64,000 bases of DNA, taken from positions 359,844 through 423,843 of the forward strand of contig BCKE01000012.1 in NCBI GenBank assembly GCA_001600495.1. The letters are read 5' to 3'. The notes beneath the pieces were generated by a model that did no database searches, was not told the origin of the DNA, and saw only the letters and a program-made list of their open reading frames with translations. How positions within the stretch are numbered: position 1 is the first letter of the stretch; every line of letters begins with the position of its first letter. Made by a program: the position numbers and the translations under genes. The DNA comes from Pilasporangium apinafurcum (taxonomy: Eukaryota; Oomycota; Peronosporomycetes; Pythiales; Pythiaceae). This document shows positions 52,547-64,000 of the stretch, in pieces.

Positions 52547-55500
52547 ATGGGCAATATCATGGGTATGGGCTACGCACAAGGGGAANCCCCGCCGGTGCTG
52601 CATGGTGCATACGTGGATCGACTCTCTGAGGATGAGATCAAGCGCTATACTGAAGGTTTTCGCCGTATTTGTCGTGTTGAAGGCGCGAATAGCAGCGCTA
52701 CGAACAGCAGTGTCAGCAGCAATAGTGACGATACTACTGCACGGAAGAATCTTGCGAATGAGGGAAAGCTACTTCCGACGTCTGCGGTGGGAAATGGTGT
52801 CGCAGCGGTTGTGGATCCCACTGTTGGATTGATAAGCAATAATGGCAGTGGCCTCACGAAAAAGCTGTTCCGCAACAAGATTCTCGGTGGCTTTACGATG
52901 ATCCCGCATGCACTGTCTGATCGATTGTTTGAAGTGTTGGACGTGGACCACACAGGCGAACTCAGTATGATGAACGTACTCAGTGGAATTGCATGGTTGA
53001 AGCATGGCACACCCGAAGAGCACGCGCGGTTATTATTTATTATCTACGACTTGGATAGCACGGGTGTGGTGGCGAGGGATGTACTGGATCGCTTTATGGA
53101 CGTGATTTATGGACGGAAGCGCGCCAGACACCCAACGACCGTAGCATTTCTTACAAAAATCTTCAATGGACGGTCGGGCCTAACGCTAGACGAATTTAGA
53201 CAGGTTGTAATGCAACGAGATGAGCGGGATGATGCGTTATTGATTCTATGGCTCGAAAAATTAGCAAACAAGATCGGGATCGAAGAGGATACTGAGATAT
53301 TAGCCCTTGAGAAGACATATAACCCCGTTGTGATCCGCCACCGTATTGCTGCAACGACACAGTTTACAATGAACGAAGTGACAACATTGGAGCGGCACTT
53401 CCAACGACTGTTCGATATGAAAGGTGGTGCCAGTGCACGTGTACCAAGTAAACACTTTGTCGAAGTCTTAAGTCGTCATAAGTTTCCGAAAGCTCATCTC
53501 GAACGTTTCTGTTCAAGAACGGGGTCACCCCAAATGGTTTTGTTCGATGAATTTTGCCAGTTTTTATCCAATTTCTGTCGCGGAACTGTTGAGTCAAAGT
53601 CCCGTCATTTGTTTGCAATATACAGTGAACCTGAAAGCAAGCAAATCTCGCTGCAAAGTGTAAAGCAACTGATTCAATTAGGAGAATATTGTATGAATGA
53701 AGAAGGCGACAGTGTAGATCAGATACGAGACGAAGAAAACAAGGTAAGCGCTTTTCAATATGTAGGGAAGGATTACATGGTTATATTGCTAACATGGACA
53801 CTGTGTTCTACAAATGTAAACAGATAACGAAGATAATGCATGAAGACGTTTCGTGGAGCGAAGATTCTTTCGTACAATGGAGCAAGGAGGCTGCTGCTAT
53901 TCAGCAATTGCTTGATCAGATGGCATTTGCTGCATGCATTTTGTTCGGAATTAAGCCTGATTCTCCGTTTTTGGAAAAACGTATCGTGGAGTGGCATTGG
54001 AAGCAATCTACTCGTGTTTTCAGGGCTGGGCAAGTATGTGGTTGCGCTTCAAGGATATGTCATGTTAATTACTCAGCTCTCATGGTTTGTTTTGTGCATC
54101 GCTTTCTGTTAACAGAGTTGGAATCTAGTAGGAGCGACGTGGTGGCGAAGTTGGTGCACATACACAGGAATGAACCAAATGAACGGAACACCACGGGGTG
54201 CCTTAGCCTTTCCGAATATTCCTCGAGCGGTTCGATCTATGTCAGATTCGAGCTCTCGTGACTATCAATCGCTAGAGAGTGAGTCACAGTCAGCAGGCTA
54301 TCGCCCCGGTCCTATCGCTAATTGGTCACTATTGAAACGGAGCGGAAGCCGTCGATTAAAAGAGAAACTGATTGTATCAGACGATTTCTATGTAAGTAAC
54401 CTTAGGATCAAGACGTGTAACCTGAAGTGCTCACAAGTTGATGAACTCTGATCCCTGCTTTGTGGAGTAGATGGTTCCATCTGCGGTGTATACGGTGTTG
54501 GTATCTTGGTACAGTGGTGGACCTGATCTGTCACGTTCTATCGTCGAACTCCCCAACAGTATTTTCCAAATTGAGATGTTCCCTTTGGTACTTCGTGTTG
54601 GACGTGTGGATTCAGCCAATGGTGGCGTTATCATGTCTGGTGAAGAAGTGATAGTCAGTGAGCTGAGCACCTATGACAGCTTATTGGAAGCGACCTGCAG
54701 GGCGTTATTGCTTCTAAAATTTATTCAAAAAGCACGTTTATGGTATTTTGTCGAGAACAATCCTGAGCAGAAGATTCGATTGCGCAAGGATCATCATCAA
54801 GGATTGAAAAAGTTGACACAGGATAGCGTTTTCTTGTTAGAACTTCAAGATGAGGATGGCTCGTGGCCACTTTCGCAGTCGAATGATAAGATTTCCCTCT
54901 CGCCATCAAGCAGGAGTGTATCAAAAGGCACAAGTGTAGGTGGCTCCGATGATGAAGAATATGATACAGAAGACGAAGGGACGACGAAAACGCCAACAAG
55001 ACAACGGTCAAATGGAAATAGCAATAGACGCCAGCGAGATCATAGACCATCTTTACGTACCTCGGACATTTGTTCGCGTGGGAACCTTGAGTCACTGACT
55101 TCTCTTGGTAGTGGGCACAATAATAGTTCCACAGGTGATAACAACAACGTGGGAAGCAGTAATACAGAAAATAGTCAAGATGGAGAAGAAGAAGGCATGG
55201 CAACAGCAAGTACACTGAGAAAGCGATTCTCCAAAGATGCATTTAAGGGGCACGGGCTTGTTGGGCTGGATAACCTGGGCAATACTTGCTACATGAGTAG
55301 CGCGCTTCAGTGCCTAAGCCACACGAGATTACTCGTGGAATATTTTAAAAATGAAGCATACTTGAAGGATATTAACCTGCATAATCGAGATGGAACGAAT
55401 GGGAAGTTGGCAATTGCATTTGGTGAGCTTCTTCGGATTCTGTGGACATCCGATAAAAAACGATTTGCTCCAACTGAATTCAAGCGCGTCCTAGCGAAGT

Positions 55501-57836
55501 TCAATCCGCAATTCACGGGATCTGATCAGCATGATGCACAAGAATTGCTCGCTTGCTTACTGAGCAGCTTAAGTGAAGATTTAAACCGTGTGATGACCAA
55601 ACCATACACGGAACAGCCAGATAGTGATGGGAGATGTGATACTCTGGTAGCAGGAGAGTGGTGGCAGAACCATTTGAAACGTGAAGTATCGGTGATTGTC
55701 GCGTTGTTTACTGGTCAGTACAAGAGCTTACTTGAATGCTCTGTATGTCGATACGAGTCTGCCCGGTTCGAACCGTTTACATTTTTGCAACTGTCATTGC
55801 CTGAGAGCAACTATCGGTCAATTGTTTTGACCGTCATCTTTAGTTCAGATAAGGTGCCTATGAAGTATTCAGTTCGCGTCAAGAATACCGATACAATCCA
55901 GGAAGTAAAGCATCAAATGGCTCTACTCTTTCAGCGAATGGAAGAAAAGGAGAATCTGGACAATCATACTAAGTCGTCTCAAGAAAACATTGAAGCAAGA
56001 CTTGTAGTCGCTCGCATTTCCAGTTTGCACATTATCGATGTGATATTGGATGGGAAGACGCCGCTGAGTCAAATTCACGAAAAAGATCAACTCACTGTAT
56101 TTCAATTAGACTCGATGGATGATATTTGCACTCCACCAGTGTCAGTACTTGACTTCTCACATGAAAATGGAATGAATGGCACTAGCGAAGATATTTCAAA
56201 AAATTTTACCGGGTATGTCGCTGAAAACGGAAACTTGACTCCTTCACCCGGCTCGGCACGTCACATAAAAAACGGAATTTGTGATCTCAATGACGAAGTT
56301 GAAGAACAAGATGAGCCTGCGATACCTATCGGTGCCTCAGTGTACGTACGAGCCGACAAAACAAAAGATTTTTCGGCCGCTCGAGTCATTGGTAGTAGCG
56401 TCAGGAAAGGCACGGTCGATGTTGCCTACCCATCAGGAATTCGACGATATCATATCCCTTTATCTAAAGTGCTGGAACGACGACGAGATGAAGCGTTTAT
56501 ATTCCTTGTGCATCGCCGGGTAGAGCGATCGACAAATTGCTTTACAAATGCACATATCACTCGGCTCTTTGGTGCTCCATTGGTACTACGGGTTTCTCTG
56601 CGTGCGACCACTGCATATAATTTGTATATGCTTGTCTGGAAGCGTCTCAGACGTATTTTCAACTGGCAGCACCCACCTGCACCATCAGAACTTGATGTTG
56701 CTATGGGTACTGGAGATTATCATAGTGATCTGAACTCCCTGTTGAACACAGATACATCGACAATTGCACTAGGAAATCATCTGGGATTGACGAAGTTTGG
56801 ATTTTGCCTCCGGATGGTGACGTCTCATGGAACAGGATGCTCACGATGTGAATGGATTGAAGGTTGCCTCGGATGTGTGATTGTTCCTTCTCCACATGAA
56901 ACTGTACAACTGGCAGCTGAAGAAACGATTGCGATCGACTGGGATATCCGTACCTTAAAGGAAGAATACGATCCGATTCAAGCCAGTAAAATGGACTTTG
57001 ATGAGTCCGTACAGCACAACAAAAAACAAGACAATATGCCACTGAACCTACACCACTGTATGGATATTTTTACCGCGAAGGAACACATCCCGGAGGCATA
57101 TTGCAGTCGTTGTAAAACCATACGACCAGCGACAAAGACGATGGATTTGTGGCGTTTACCACCAATCCTTGTGATTCAATTGAAACGTTTTTGTTATACC
57201 CAAGTATCTCGACGTAAGCTGCATCATCTTGTGGATTTTCCTCTAAGAGGTCTTCAATTGGAAGCTTTTGTGGCAAAGCAGCGTGAGCCGAGGCGTCTGA
57301 ACGAATCGGGGTTGACCTATTGGCGTTTCCTGGGTGGGAAACTGAAAGAAGAGCAATCTAAAATTCAGACACCAAATGGCGCTCAGGATGATAATGATGA
57401 GCTGGTCAGGCCTGTATCCACTCGACAGAAATCAATGTCACTCCTCGATGCTCCGGCCACTGCTGCGGTACGAGCAGACGATGGCTTTCTATATGATCTC
57501 TACGCTGTCGTGAACCACGTCGGTGCGTTAGGAGCGGGTCACTATTTTGCATATGTGTTGAGCGAACATGACGGGAAGTGGAAGTGCTTTAATGATCATC
57601 AGTGCAAGGATATTGACGAGAAAGAAGTGGTGTCCTCGACAGCGTACATTCTGTTTTATCGCCGTCGTGACACACAAAACGTGTCGATCGAGGAACTCTT
57701 TCCGCCTATTGTTGCTAAAGCCAACGGGACGCATTTGAACGGCAATCATCACGACTCGAAGGATCAAGCTCAAGTAGAACAACTTGTAGAGCAATCCAAG
57801 TTGGCCACAAGTGGAAGCACGTGTACAATCCATTGA
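52547..57836 (+). CDS. USP32: USP32-like ubiquitin-specific protease with EF-hand and DUSP domains
   Basis: Four exons: 52547-53743, 53824-54033, 54116-54391 and 54471-57836, giving 1682 residues; animal USP32 is about 1600. The start MGNIMGMGYAQ offers Gly2 for N-myristoylation. An EF-hand-like region follows (SDRLFEVLDVDHTGELSMMN, IIYDLDSTGVVARDVLDRFM). The DUSP domain spans exons 2-3 (FRAGQSWNLVGATWWRSWCT, YRPGPIANWSLL). The USP core has the Cys box GLDNLGNTCYMSSALQC (Cys about 834), a QHDAQELLACLLSSLSEDLN segment, a zinc-binding CSVCRYE and CSRCKT pair, and the His box NHVGALGAGHYFAYV (His about 1585). It should remove ubiquitin from membrane-associated substrates; USP32 acts on Golgi and endosomes. 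One ambiguous base at 52586 falls near the start. All joins are phase 0. Confidence 0.9.
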
Positions 57837-57925
57837 TCAACAACAAGGACACAAGAATATTTGTTAAATAGATGAGATGATCAGTCCAGCTTTAGTTGCT
57901 GCCCATATAGCTACAAATACTCAAG

Positions 57926-58084
57926 ATGACAACGCCATATGTGCCTTATGAGCTATCAGAAACATCAATCCGACGCTTGTGCTGTGTGATCTCCGAGGCA
58001 GAAGTGCGTGCTGATGAGCTTACCGAGTGGAAGTGCTTTTTTAAAGGTGAGAAGCTCCTACTCTATCGAAGTTGGCATTTTTGA
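57926..58084 (+). CDS. Candidate small protein or first exon
   Basis: A 52-residue frame, MTTPYVPYELSETSIRRLCC then VISEAEVRADELTEWKCFFK. Composition looks protein-like. A GTGAGAAG donor follows the last Lys codons at 58047, and a pyrimidine-rich TATAG lies about 50 bases on, so it may be an exon. The spliced continuation would run antisense through the dynein light intermediate chain gene, which is doubtful. Unspliced it ends GEKLLLYRSWHF. No family recognised. Confidence 0.3.
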   Translation: MTTPYVPYELSETSIRRLCCVISEAEVRADELTEWKCFFKGEKLLLYRSWHF

Positions 58085-58197
58085 CGCCTTTCTCTTAATA
58101 TAGTTAGGAAACGAACAGAAAACGATTGCAATATACATCAATCACACCAACCACATCTAGTATTGCACGCATCCGTTAATTTCTTTAGTGCCACATC

Positions 58198-59365
58198 TCA
58201 CGCTTTTTTCAAATCATGGATGGTTGATCTCGACGATTTAGATTTTTCAGGTCTACTCAGCAGGTTGTTGAAGAAATTGGCCAGATGTTTGGAGCTCACG
58301 TCCTTTTCTTCCCGCTTCCGTCGGTCAGCTGCAGCACGACGAGCATTAGCAGCTGCCTCTGCTTTTTTGCTTGCCTCCACGCTCTGCTTCTGCAATTCTT
58401 CCAGTCCGGCACCGGCTGCTTTTTCAAGTTTTTCCAGCCATTTCTCATGACTATCGACACGAACGTCGGCAGCAGCTATTCCTGTGGGATCATCTGCTTC
58501 CTCGGCAGGAGGAGGTAGCATTTTCTCAAAGGGTTTGTCGTTCGACCAACGTGGTTGTGAGCCGATGAGACTCTGCTCGACCAACTGAAAGGAGTCATAC
58601 CCAGAGGGAATGAAGATCGCACTACGATCCACCAATTGAGCGGACTGCGTGAACTTGAATTGCGTTGGATACGCTCGATGAATAAGATATTGGCGAAGCG
58701 TGTCAACGTTTACACCAGTCTTGGCTGATGTGTAAACGACAGTGGCACCATCTGTAATTGGCAAGCATTAATACATAAAGATGCATCAGGAAAATATCCA
58801 TATATTGCTGCAACTGGTGCAATAACTTACATCGAATGGCGAATTGTCGGAGTGTGTACTCAATGTAATCCATTTTGAGCGAATTTTCCGGACGGAGCTA
58901 CGACCACGTTACAATTTAAAATACAGCACTCAGTATGACTTTTAGTTTATTTGCTGTTTGACTTCTTACATCAGCCTTTGCGACAATAATCACGACTGGG
59001 ACCCCAAGATTCTTGGATAACACACCTTCTTCCATCTTTCGCATTCAAATAGATACAGAATAATGTCAACAAGCTTTGCGTGTGTATGTATTGGGACACA
59101 TATCAAACTTACAAATTCACGCGGAGATACTTCCATCGGTGTCGCAGTAGCTGATTGATCAATTGCCTACAGCGCAAACAACAGCCATCATGTTGAGATA
59201 AGTATATCTACACAATCGAAGCGCAGAGCGAAATCATTATAAAGCATACTGGATCTTGATACGACAAAATATGTTGTTTAGCACTGGCATAGAGCTCATT
59301 ACGTTCTTCGGGCGTCAGCTGATTGATCTGTGCCAACAGTTGCCCTTCCAATGCCAAGGCCCACT

Positions 59366-59401
<36 letters not shown>

Positions 59402-60079
59402 CATATCAACGCGTTAGGCGACTAAGATTATCACCTCTGATTCCCTCACAATTGTATAGACAACTAACCTGTTCCAGAGAGCTCTTGATCGTCCAGGGAC
59501 GAGACAAATCCAACACGATTGCAACCACCGTCTACACGCATACGACAGAATGATTAGTCCTCATTAATAAACCTAGGTCCACGATCGGCATTAGAAAGCA
59601 GGTTTGTCGACATTACATTTGACAGATTCTGTGGCCGGAATGCGATCTTGAGTAGCTCTTTCATATTCAGATCGTTTAACAGCCACGTGCCGATTTTAGC
59701 GATGATATCATCTGTGGGCATCACAACATCGTGTAACGCATTATGAATCTACCAACCTGCATAACAACATTCTCATGTTTCACTTACCAGAGGCATCGGC
59801 GCGACTATCCTTCGTCTTAGGGTCCAGCACATCGATCGTCAAATATTCTAGCAGTGTGTCGATCGTGTGAGGTTGCGCCAGCGCGTCTCCATCGCTCCCA
59901 TTCGCATGCGTCGATTGCTTCTTCGATTCATCGAGTCGCGTCAACAGAGCAGTTTTCCCGCTTTCCTGATCGCCTACGACCACCAAATTCACGGTCGGCA
60001 GCTTCGTGCGCACCGAGCAGTCGCGCAGCATTTGCTGCCAGAGGTTCTTGCCGTCTTCTTCTGTCTGTCCGTTCACCAT
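58198..60079 (-). CDS. Dynein light intermediate chain
   Basis: Eight exons: 59788-60079, 59617-59711, 59469-59531, 59250-59363, 59113-59166, 58970-59035, 58831-58897 and 58198-58751, giving 434 residues. The protein links the dynein heavy chain to cargo adaptors and carries a RAS-like fold. The P-loop is VVVGDQESGKTALLTRL near the N-terminus (after LWQQMLRDCSVRTKLPTVN). Then come IVLDLSRPWTIKSSLEQ, LGVPVVIIVAKAD (the guanine-binding-like strand), YGATVVYTSAKTGVNVDTLR and FIPSGYDS. The C-terminal third is a charged helical region ending KSSRSTIHDLKKA. The start at 60079 (MVNGQTEEDGK) fits the family; in-frame Mets further upstream would add a poorly conserved leader. I cannot separate the cytoplasmic-1 type from the ciliary type with certainty; the length and C-terminal region lean to type 1. 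Confidence 0.88.
59369..59399. repeat. (AT)n microsatellite inside a dynein LIC intron
   Basis: About 15 AT units lie directly upstream (on the coding strand) of the acceptor ATTGTAG of exon 4, in the place where a pyrimidine tract is normally found. Confidence 0.95.
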
Positions 60080-60672
60080 GATGAGAGAGAAACACACTCG
60101 AACCTTGCCTTCCCCCCTAGCAATATGCAATTGATCTTCCTTCTCGTCAACACGCACGGATAACTTATTTAGTATAGTGTGGACCACTCTATTGCATGCA
60201 GGTTACATTAGAAACGATAGAAATGTAAATGAATAAAAGTGTGATATGAGGTGCACTACCGATGACGACAAATTGGTGTATCATTATCCTCTTCTTGCCT
60301 TCGTAATAGTCGGCCCAAATGCATGCAATCATTGTAAGCTTCTCCTCATCACATCATGGCTTTATGTACACGACACGTAGGAACAACAGAACAAGAAAAC
60401 GTACGAACCGCCGAATAATTATCAATCATAGGTGATCAATCAGTGCCTGTCGTCTCGTGAGGAAAAATCGCTCATTCATCGTCCATGACACTGGTTTGGA
60501 GATAGGATAAGGAGCTTGATCGGCCAACACCTCCTGGGTCACACTAACAAATTATTAAAAAAATGAATTATAAAAGAACAGTGATTTATTCATTATTCCA
60601 TGTTAAAATTATCCTGCGAATTCGAACAATGTGGACAGCTTCCCAGTCGACAACGACTCGAACCTCAGCTGC
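60080..60672 (-). other. Intergenic spacer
   Basis: About 590 bases upstream of the dynein gene. It holds the dynein promoter and no supported gene. Confidence 0.4.
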
Positions 60673-60923
60673 TTACAATTCTTGAGTCTTGTGCATTTTG
60701 ACGACTTCTAAATCATCGGTACCGCTTAGTTGCAAATGGGTTACTTTCGTCGTGCTCTTTCCACTGTCTCGAATAGTGAAGGATTCTTCGAATAATTCAT
60801 CATTTTTCTTAAAAATTTGACAATGTAATGGAACGAGAGGGTGTCGGTCGATCAAGCTCCTAGGATAATATTAAAAAAAGCAACTTCAGCAGATGATGAA
60901 CTCGGCATGTTACACCATATCAT
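60673..60923 (-). CDS. Candidate 64-residue hypothetical protein, two exons
   Basis: Exon 2 (60673-60859) encodes a well-formed soluble segment, LIDRHPLVPLHCQIFKKND then ELFEESFTIRDSGKSTTKV and THLQLSGTDDLEVVKMHK, ending QEL. It is preceded by a clear acceptor (T-rich tract, CCTAG). An 8-nt exon (60916-60923) with ATG would supply a start (MIW-S). The true 5' part may instead lie elsewhere. No family recognised. Confidence 0.35.
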
Positions 60924-61323
60924 ACGTCAAGATGGATGTGAGGAATGTCTACACAAGTACTATCATTCAGATTTTTTTTCATTTAGATATTGACATCAGC
61001 TGCTTATGAGCTGAGTGCAAACTTTGGCTTAAGACATCGTCATAAAAAGTCGAAGCTGGTTGAAGTCAATGTCATTCCGCCGTTCAGTTCGATCTCCTTG
61101 GACGCTCTGACTGTTTATGGGATCACCAAGGAATCCGATCTTTGCGCAAACTTCAACCAGCCAATCACGGATCGCCCAACGCTTGTATCACGTTGTACCA
61201 GCCAATCAAAGTGCTTCATAGAACTATATGATAATTTGTATACGTCACTAAACCGAGATGAACTCACTTTGGTTATGTACTCCAGTGGAAAAATCTGACC
61301 AGCTCCACACAACCGCATCAACA
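60924..61323 (+). other. Spacer before the MetX-like gene
   Basis: About 400 bases. A plus-strand frame at 60990-61298 (103 codons) starts at TTG and has no recognised family. The region is more likely promoter and 5' UTR. Confidence 0.35.
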
Positions 61324-62992
61324 ATGCTGGCGCGCATGCAGCGATCGCTGGCGCGGCTGCCTCTGCAGCAGCAGCTGCTGCGACATCGCACCACACTGAT
61401 GACAACCCACCGTTCGTACGTGATCCATGCGCATGGTGGCAATAGTGACGGGAACTTAACGCGCAACAAGTATCGCTCCGTGTTTAATCAAGGCATGACG
61501 CTCGAATCGGGTGAGCATCTGCCGGAAGTTACGGTCGAATGGGAGCAATGGGTATGTGTATTGCTTTAAGCTATGCTTCGGTGATATATATACTGAAGAA
61601 ACTGAGCATTTGTTTTCTTGCGTGTAGGGTGATTCCTCGTTACCAGGTGAGCGCACCATTTTGGTGTTGCCATCGTTCTCGCATTCGAGCCACGCTGCCT
61701 CGAATCGTGATGACCCACGACCAGGGTGGTGGGAAAATATGATCGGCCCAGGCAAGGCGATCAACACATCCTTCTTTCGTGTCATTTGTCCGTCTGCGTT
61801 GGGCAGTCCCTTTGGTGCTACCTCGCCACTGACGGTCGATCCACGAACAGGTACTATAGCGCTGATATAGTACAGGATTGTAGATAGGACTACACTAAGT
61901 AACTTGTTCGCTGTTTTCTTTGGTAGGTGAGAAATACCGAGCAACATTCCCGCAGGTTACTCCCGCAGATATGGTGCGCAGTGAAGATGGAAAAATCTGT
62001 CTTTCTGTTTTTACACGCGGCTTGCTCACATAATTTTTTATTAAAACATTGAACAGGCTAAGTGCCATGCGAAGGTGTTGGATGATTTGGAAATCGACAA
62101 GGTCCACACTGTCATTGGTGGGAGCATGGGCGGCATTCAGGTCCGACTTTTTCGTTTCATTACGTCATGATCATTTTGTAAGTTCACTTACGTACTACTG
62201 CAACTGCTAACTGATTCGTTCGCAGGCACTTGAGTTTGCTGCCCAATTTCCTGATCGCCTGAGTCGACTCGTGGCAATCGCGTGTACAGCACAGACTACT
62301 CCCGGGACAGTCGCATTCCGTCGCGTGCAGCGGCAAGCAATTCTCACGGATCCAGCCTACAAAGACGGCAATTACGATCCGACCGTCCCTCTCGAGGGCA
62401 TGAAGGTCGCCCGAGAACTCGGCATGATGTGCTACCGGTCACGAGAAGAGTTTGACGCTCGATTTGACTGGAACCCGACGGGTCCTATGCATTTCAAATC
62501 ATTGACGTTCGAGGTGGAGCGATACATGGAGTATCAGGCAGCTAAATTTGCGCGATTTTATGATCCAAATTGCTACTTGTTGCTCTCGAAAGCCATGGAT
62601 TTGACGAACTTGGGTCGTGGATATACGAATCTCGCCGAAGGCGTGAGCCGCATCACATGTGAGGCGCTCATCATTGGTGTGCTTCAGGACTTATTAATCC
62701 CAATCCAAGAGCAGCGGGCCATCGTAAGTGGAAACTGGATTTAGATGGTATTGAATGGATGTTTGGAAATCAGGCTAATGACATACATTTATTTTGTGTA
62801 ATGCAGGTGAACATCCTCCAGTCTTACGGCACGAACGCGAAACTAGTGGAAGTGAACTCTAAATTTGGACACGATGCAATGTTCCATCCGCAGATGCAAC
62901 TCGACATCTTTTCTGCATACGTACGCGACTACATCGAACTCCATCTCCACGACCGATTGGTGCATGAACAGCATCGCTATAGCAGTCTCTAA
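61324..62992 (+). CDS. Homoserine O-acetyltransferase-like (MetX family) alpha/beta hydrolase
   Basis: Six exons: 61324-61551, 61628-61850, 61927-61973, 62057-62140, 62226-62723 and 62807-62992, giving 421 residues. MetX enzymes acylate homoserine (or serine) for methionine or cysteine synthesis. The first ~35 residues (MLARMQRSLARLPLQQQLLR) are Arg/Gln/Leu-rich with no acid, like a mitochondrial presequence. The enzyme has VLPSFSHSSHAASN, GWWENMIGPGKAINT, the nucleophile elbow GGSMGG (Ser about 189), GVLQDLLIPIQEQ with the acidic triad member, and FGHDAMFHPQ with the catalytic His. Whether the substrate is homoserine or serine cannot be told from sequence. All joins keep frame. Confidence 0.87.
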
Positions 62993-63233
62993 AGGATCAA
63001 CAAAGATTATATGAGCAATATGAATATGTAGGGTATATTGTTTCTATATTTTCTGCTCTGATTGGTGTTGAAAATCTAAACCTCATGCACGGAGATGGCA
63101 TGAGCTGACTTAATTTCGTTACCTTCTGTTATTTGCTTATTATCATGCATGCACCGCTTATCATCAGTGCTACGATTGACCCAATTCGATTGCTTTAATC
63201 GCCTTGACTTCTTCCACCCATGCTTGTCATTCC

Positions 63234-64000
63234 CTAGAGTTCATATGTGCAACGATCGCAGACACGCACAGGGACGTTGATCCCAAATTCAGGGATCGAT
63301 TTCCATTTCTCCGAGCATCCTTCACACACTAGCCAGCCACACCGGCGACAGTTATGTTGATCACGATTCTGCTGCGCCTCACTGGATGAAGTCGAGTTCC
63401 ACGTAAATGGCGCGTCGCAGCACATGCACCGTGTCTTCGTACTGAACGGCACCCACTCTGGGAGATTGGGCTTCATGCGACGTGCGTCGCGGACGATCCG
63501 CAGAGCGCTTAAATAATTGCGACCAAGATGGTCGCTCAACATATTTTGTTGCATGGGGATGTGAGCCAAAGCATCGCATTTGCGATCGACATACACGGCT
63601 TCATAGATACCTTTGTAAAAGTAAATATGGGTCACTTTGCCCGGAATGTAGAGCTCTTTTGGATCCTCCACTAGTGTTGTCACCAACTCCTTGAACACTT
63701 TTTCCTCCTCTTGTTTCACTTCTGTGGATACAAGTCTTTCTTCAGTAAGATCGGCTTTGTCCATTTGCTCAATCAAGTTCGTCCGGGTGAGTGTCCATGA
63801 AACAGGCTCCTCTTCTTTCGGCTTATCATCTTGTGGTCCCGTGGACACAAGATTATTGTCTTTTGAAGCACCGAGTGGTTTGACTTGATGTGATGGCTGC
63901 ACGCGCTTAGGTAGCTTACCCTTCAATTTATCTGCTTCTTCCCTTGCCCATTCACGTTTCCTTGGCGCCCACAATGACTTTGCTCGTTCTTTGAACGCTT
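63234..64000 (-). CDS. FYVE-type zinc-finger protein, C-terminal part (5' end outside window)
   Basis: The minus-strand frame is open to the window end, so at least 255 residues are present and the N-terminus is missing. The C-terminal 80 residues form a FYVE-like finger with four Cys pairs: CMCC, NCRRCG, CEGC and CDRC. The ligand-binding motif is partly altered (DQHNCRRCGW instead of R(R/K)HHCRxCG), so phosphoinositide binding is uncertain. The preceding segment (THIYFYKGIYEAVYVDRKCD, MLSDHLGRNYLSALRIVRDA) is of a type found in oomycete class 3 lipase/FYVE proteins, so the missing N-terminal part may be a lipase domain; that is inference. Confidence 0.75.
   Translation of the reverse strand, partial: AFKERAKSLWAPRKREWAREEADKLKGKLPKRVQPSHQVKPLGASKDNNLVSTGPQDDKPKEEEPVSWTLTRTNLIEQMDKADLTEERLVSTEVKQEEEKVFKELVTTLVEDPKELYIPGKVTHIYFYKGIYEAVYVDRKCDALAHIPMQQNMLSDHLGRNYLSALRIVRDARRMKPNLPEWVPFSTKTRCMCCDAPFTWNSTSSSEAQQNRDQHNCRRCGWLVCEGCSEKWKSIPEFGINVPVRVCDRCTYEL

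Noticed and set aside
60990-61298. 103-codon plus-strand frame
   Set aside because: Starts only at TTG, no family resemblance, lies in the presumed promoter of the MetX-like gene.
1-64000. tRNA, rRNA, CRISPR arrays, retroelements
   Set aside because: None recognised by eye on either strand; a covariance-model scan would be needed to exclude small RNA genes.

Overview
The window reads as nuclear DNA of an oomycete (water mould, Stramenopila). Supporting evidence: genes with short GT-AG introns, mostly 60-120 nt; an AA17-type lytic polysaccharide monooxygenase, a family best known from oomycetes; Ser/Thr-rich secreted proteins with GPI-like tails; an initiator-plus-flanking core promoter of oomycete type; a dynein light intermediate chain in an organism that also has a PIG-F GPI-anchor enzyme and a MetX-type acyltransferase. 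I cannot fix the genus. The assembly has 18 ambiguous bases at 4484-4544 and one at 52586.

Layout. 1-5501: three tandem copies of a secreted, GPI-anchored family of unknown function (the first cut by the window edge), with a long tract nearly identical between copies 2 and 3. 5834-10471: a FAM210/DUF1279 mitochondrial protein and an eleven-exon C2 plus six-EF-hand protein with a Pro/Gly-rich front. 10720-18366: Integrator subunit 1 (INTS1) with a very acidic N-terminus. 18429-22131: a compact cluster of small spliced genes, many missed by plain ORF calling: PIG-F, a candidate 69-aa membrane protein, a candidate 46-aa protein, a coiled-coil protein and PET117. 22468-29577: an AGC kinase with DFD in place of DFG, convergent with a 1565-aa protein I do not recognise.

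29772-31748 is a transposon-like insertion carrying a decayed Fanzor (eukaryotic TnpB/OrfB) gene between 13-bp terminal inverted repeats, with a strong palindrome at one end. 32202-39352 holds clathrin heavy chain and a nicotinamidase-like hydrolase. 39730-45423 holds a large coiled-coil protein and NADPH-cytochrome P450 reductase. 46073-49569 holds two wall-directed secreted proteins, a TOS1-like glycosidase and the AA17 LPMO. 50317-57836: a mitochondrial PPR protein divergent from a USP32-like deubiquitinase. 58198-64000: dynein light intermediate chain, a candidate small gene, MetX-like acyltransferase and the C-terminal part of a FYVE protein.

Most genes are housekeeping and functionally unrelated. 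The accessory content is the secreted family at the left end, the Fanzor insertion, and the secreted polysaccharide-active pair. Exon structures were derived by hand from splice signals, frame continuity and protein family fit; the lengths quoted follow from those joins.
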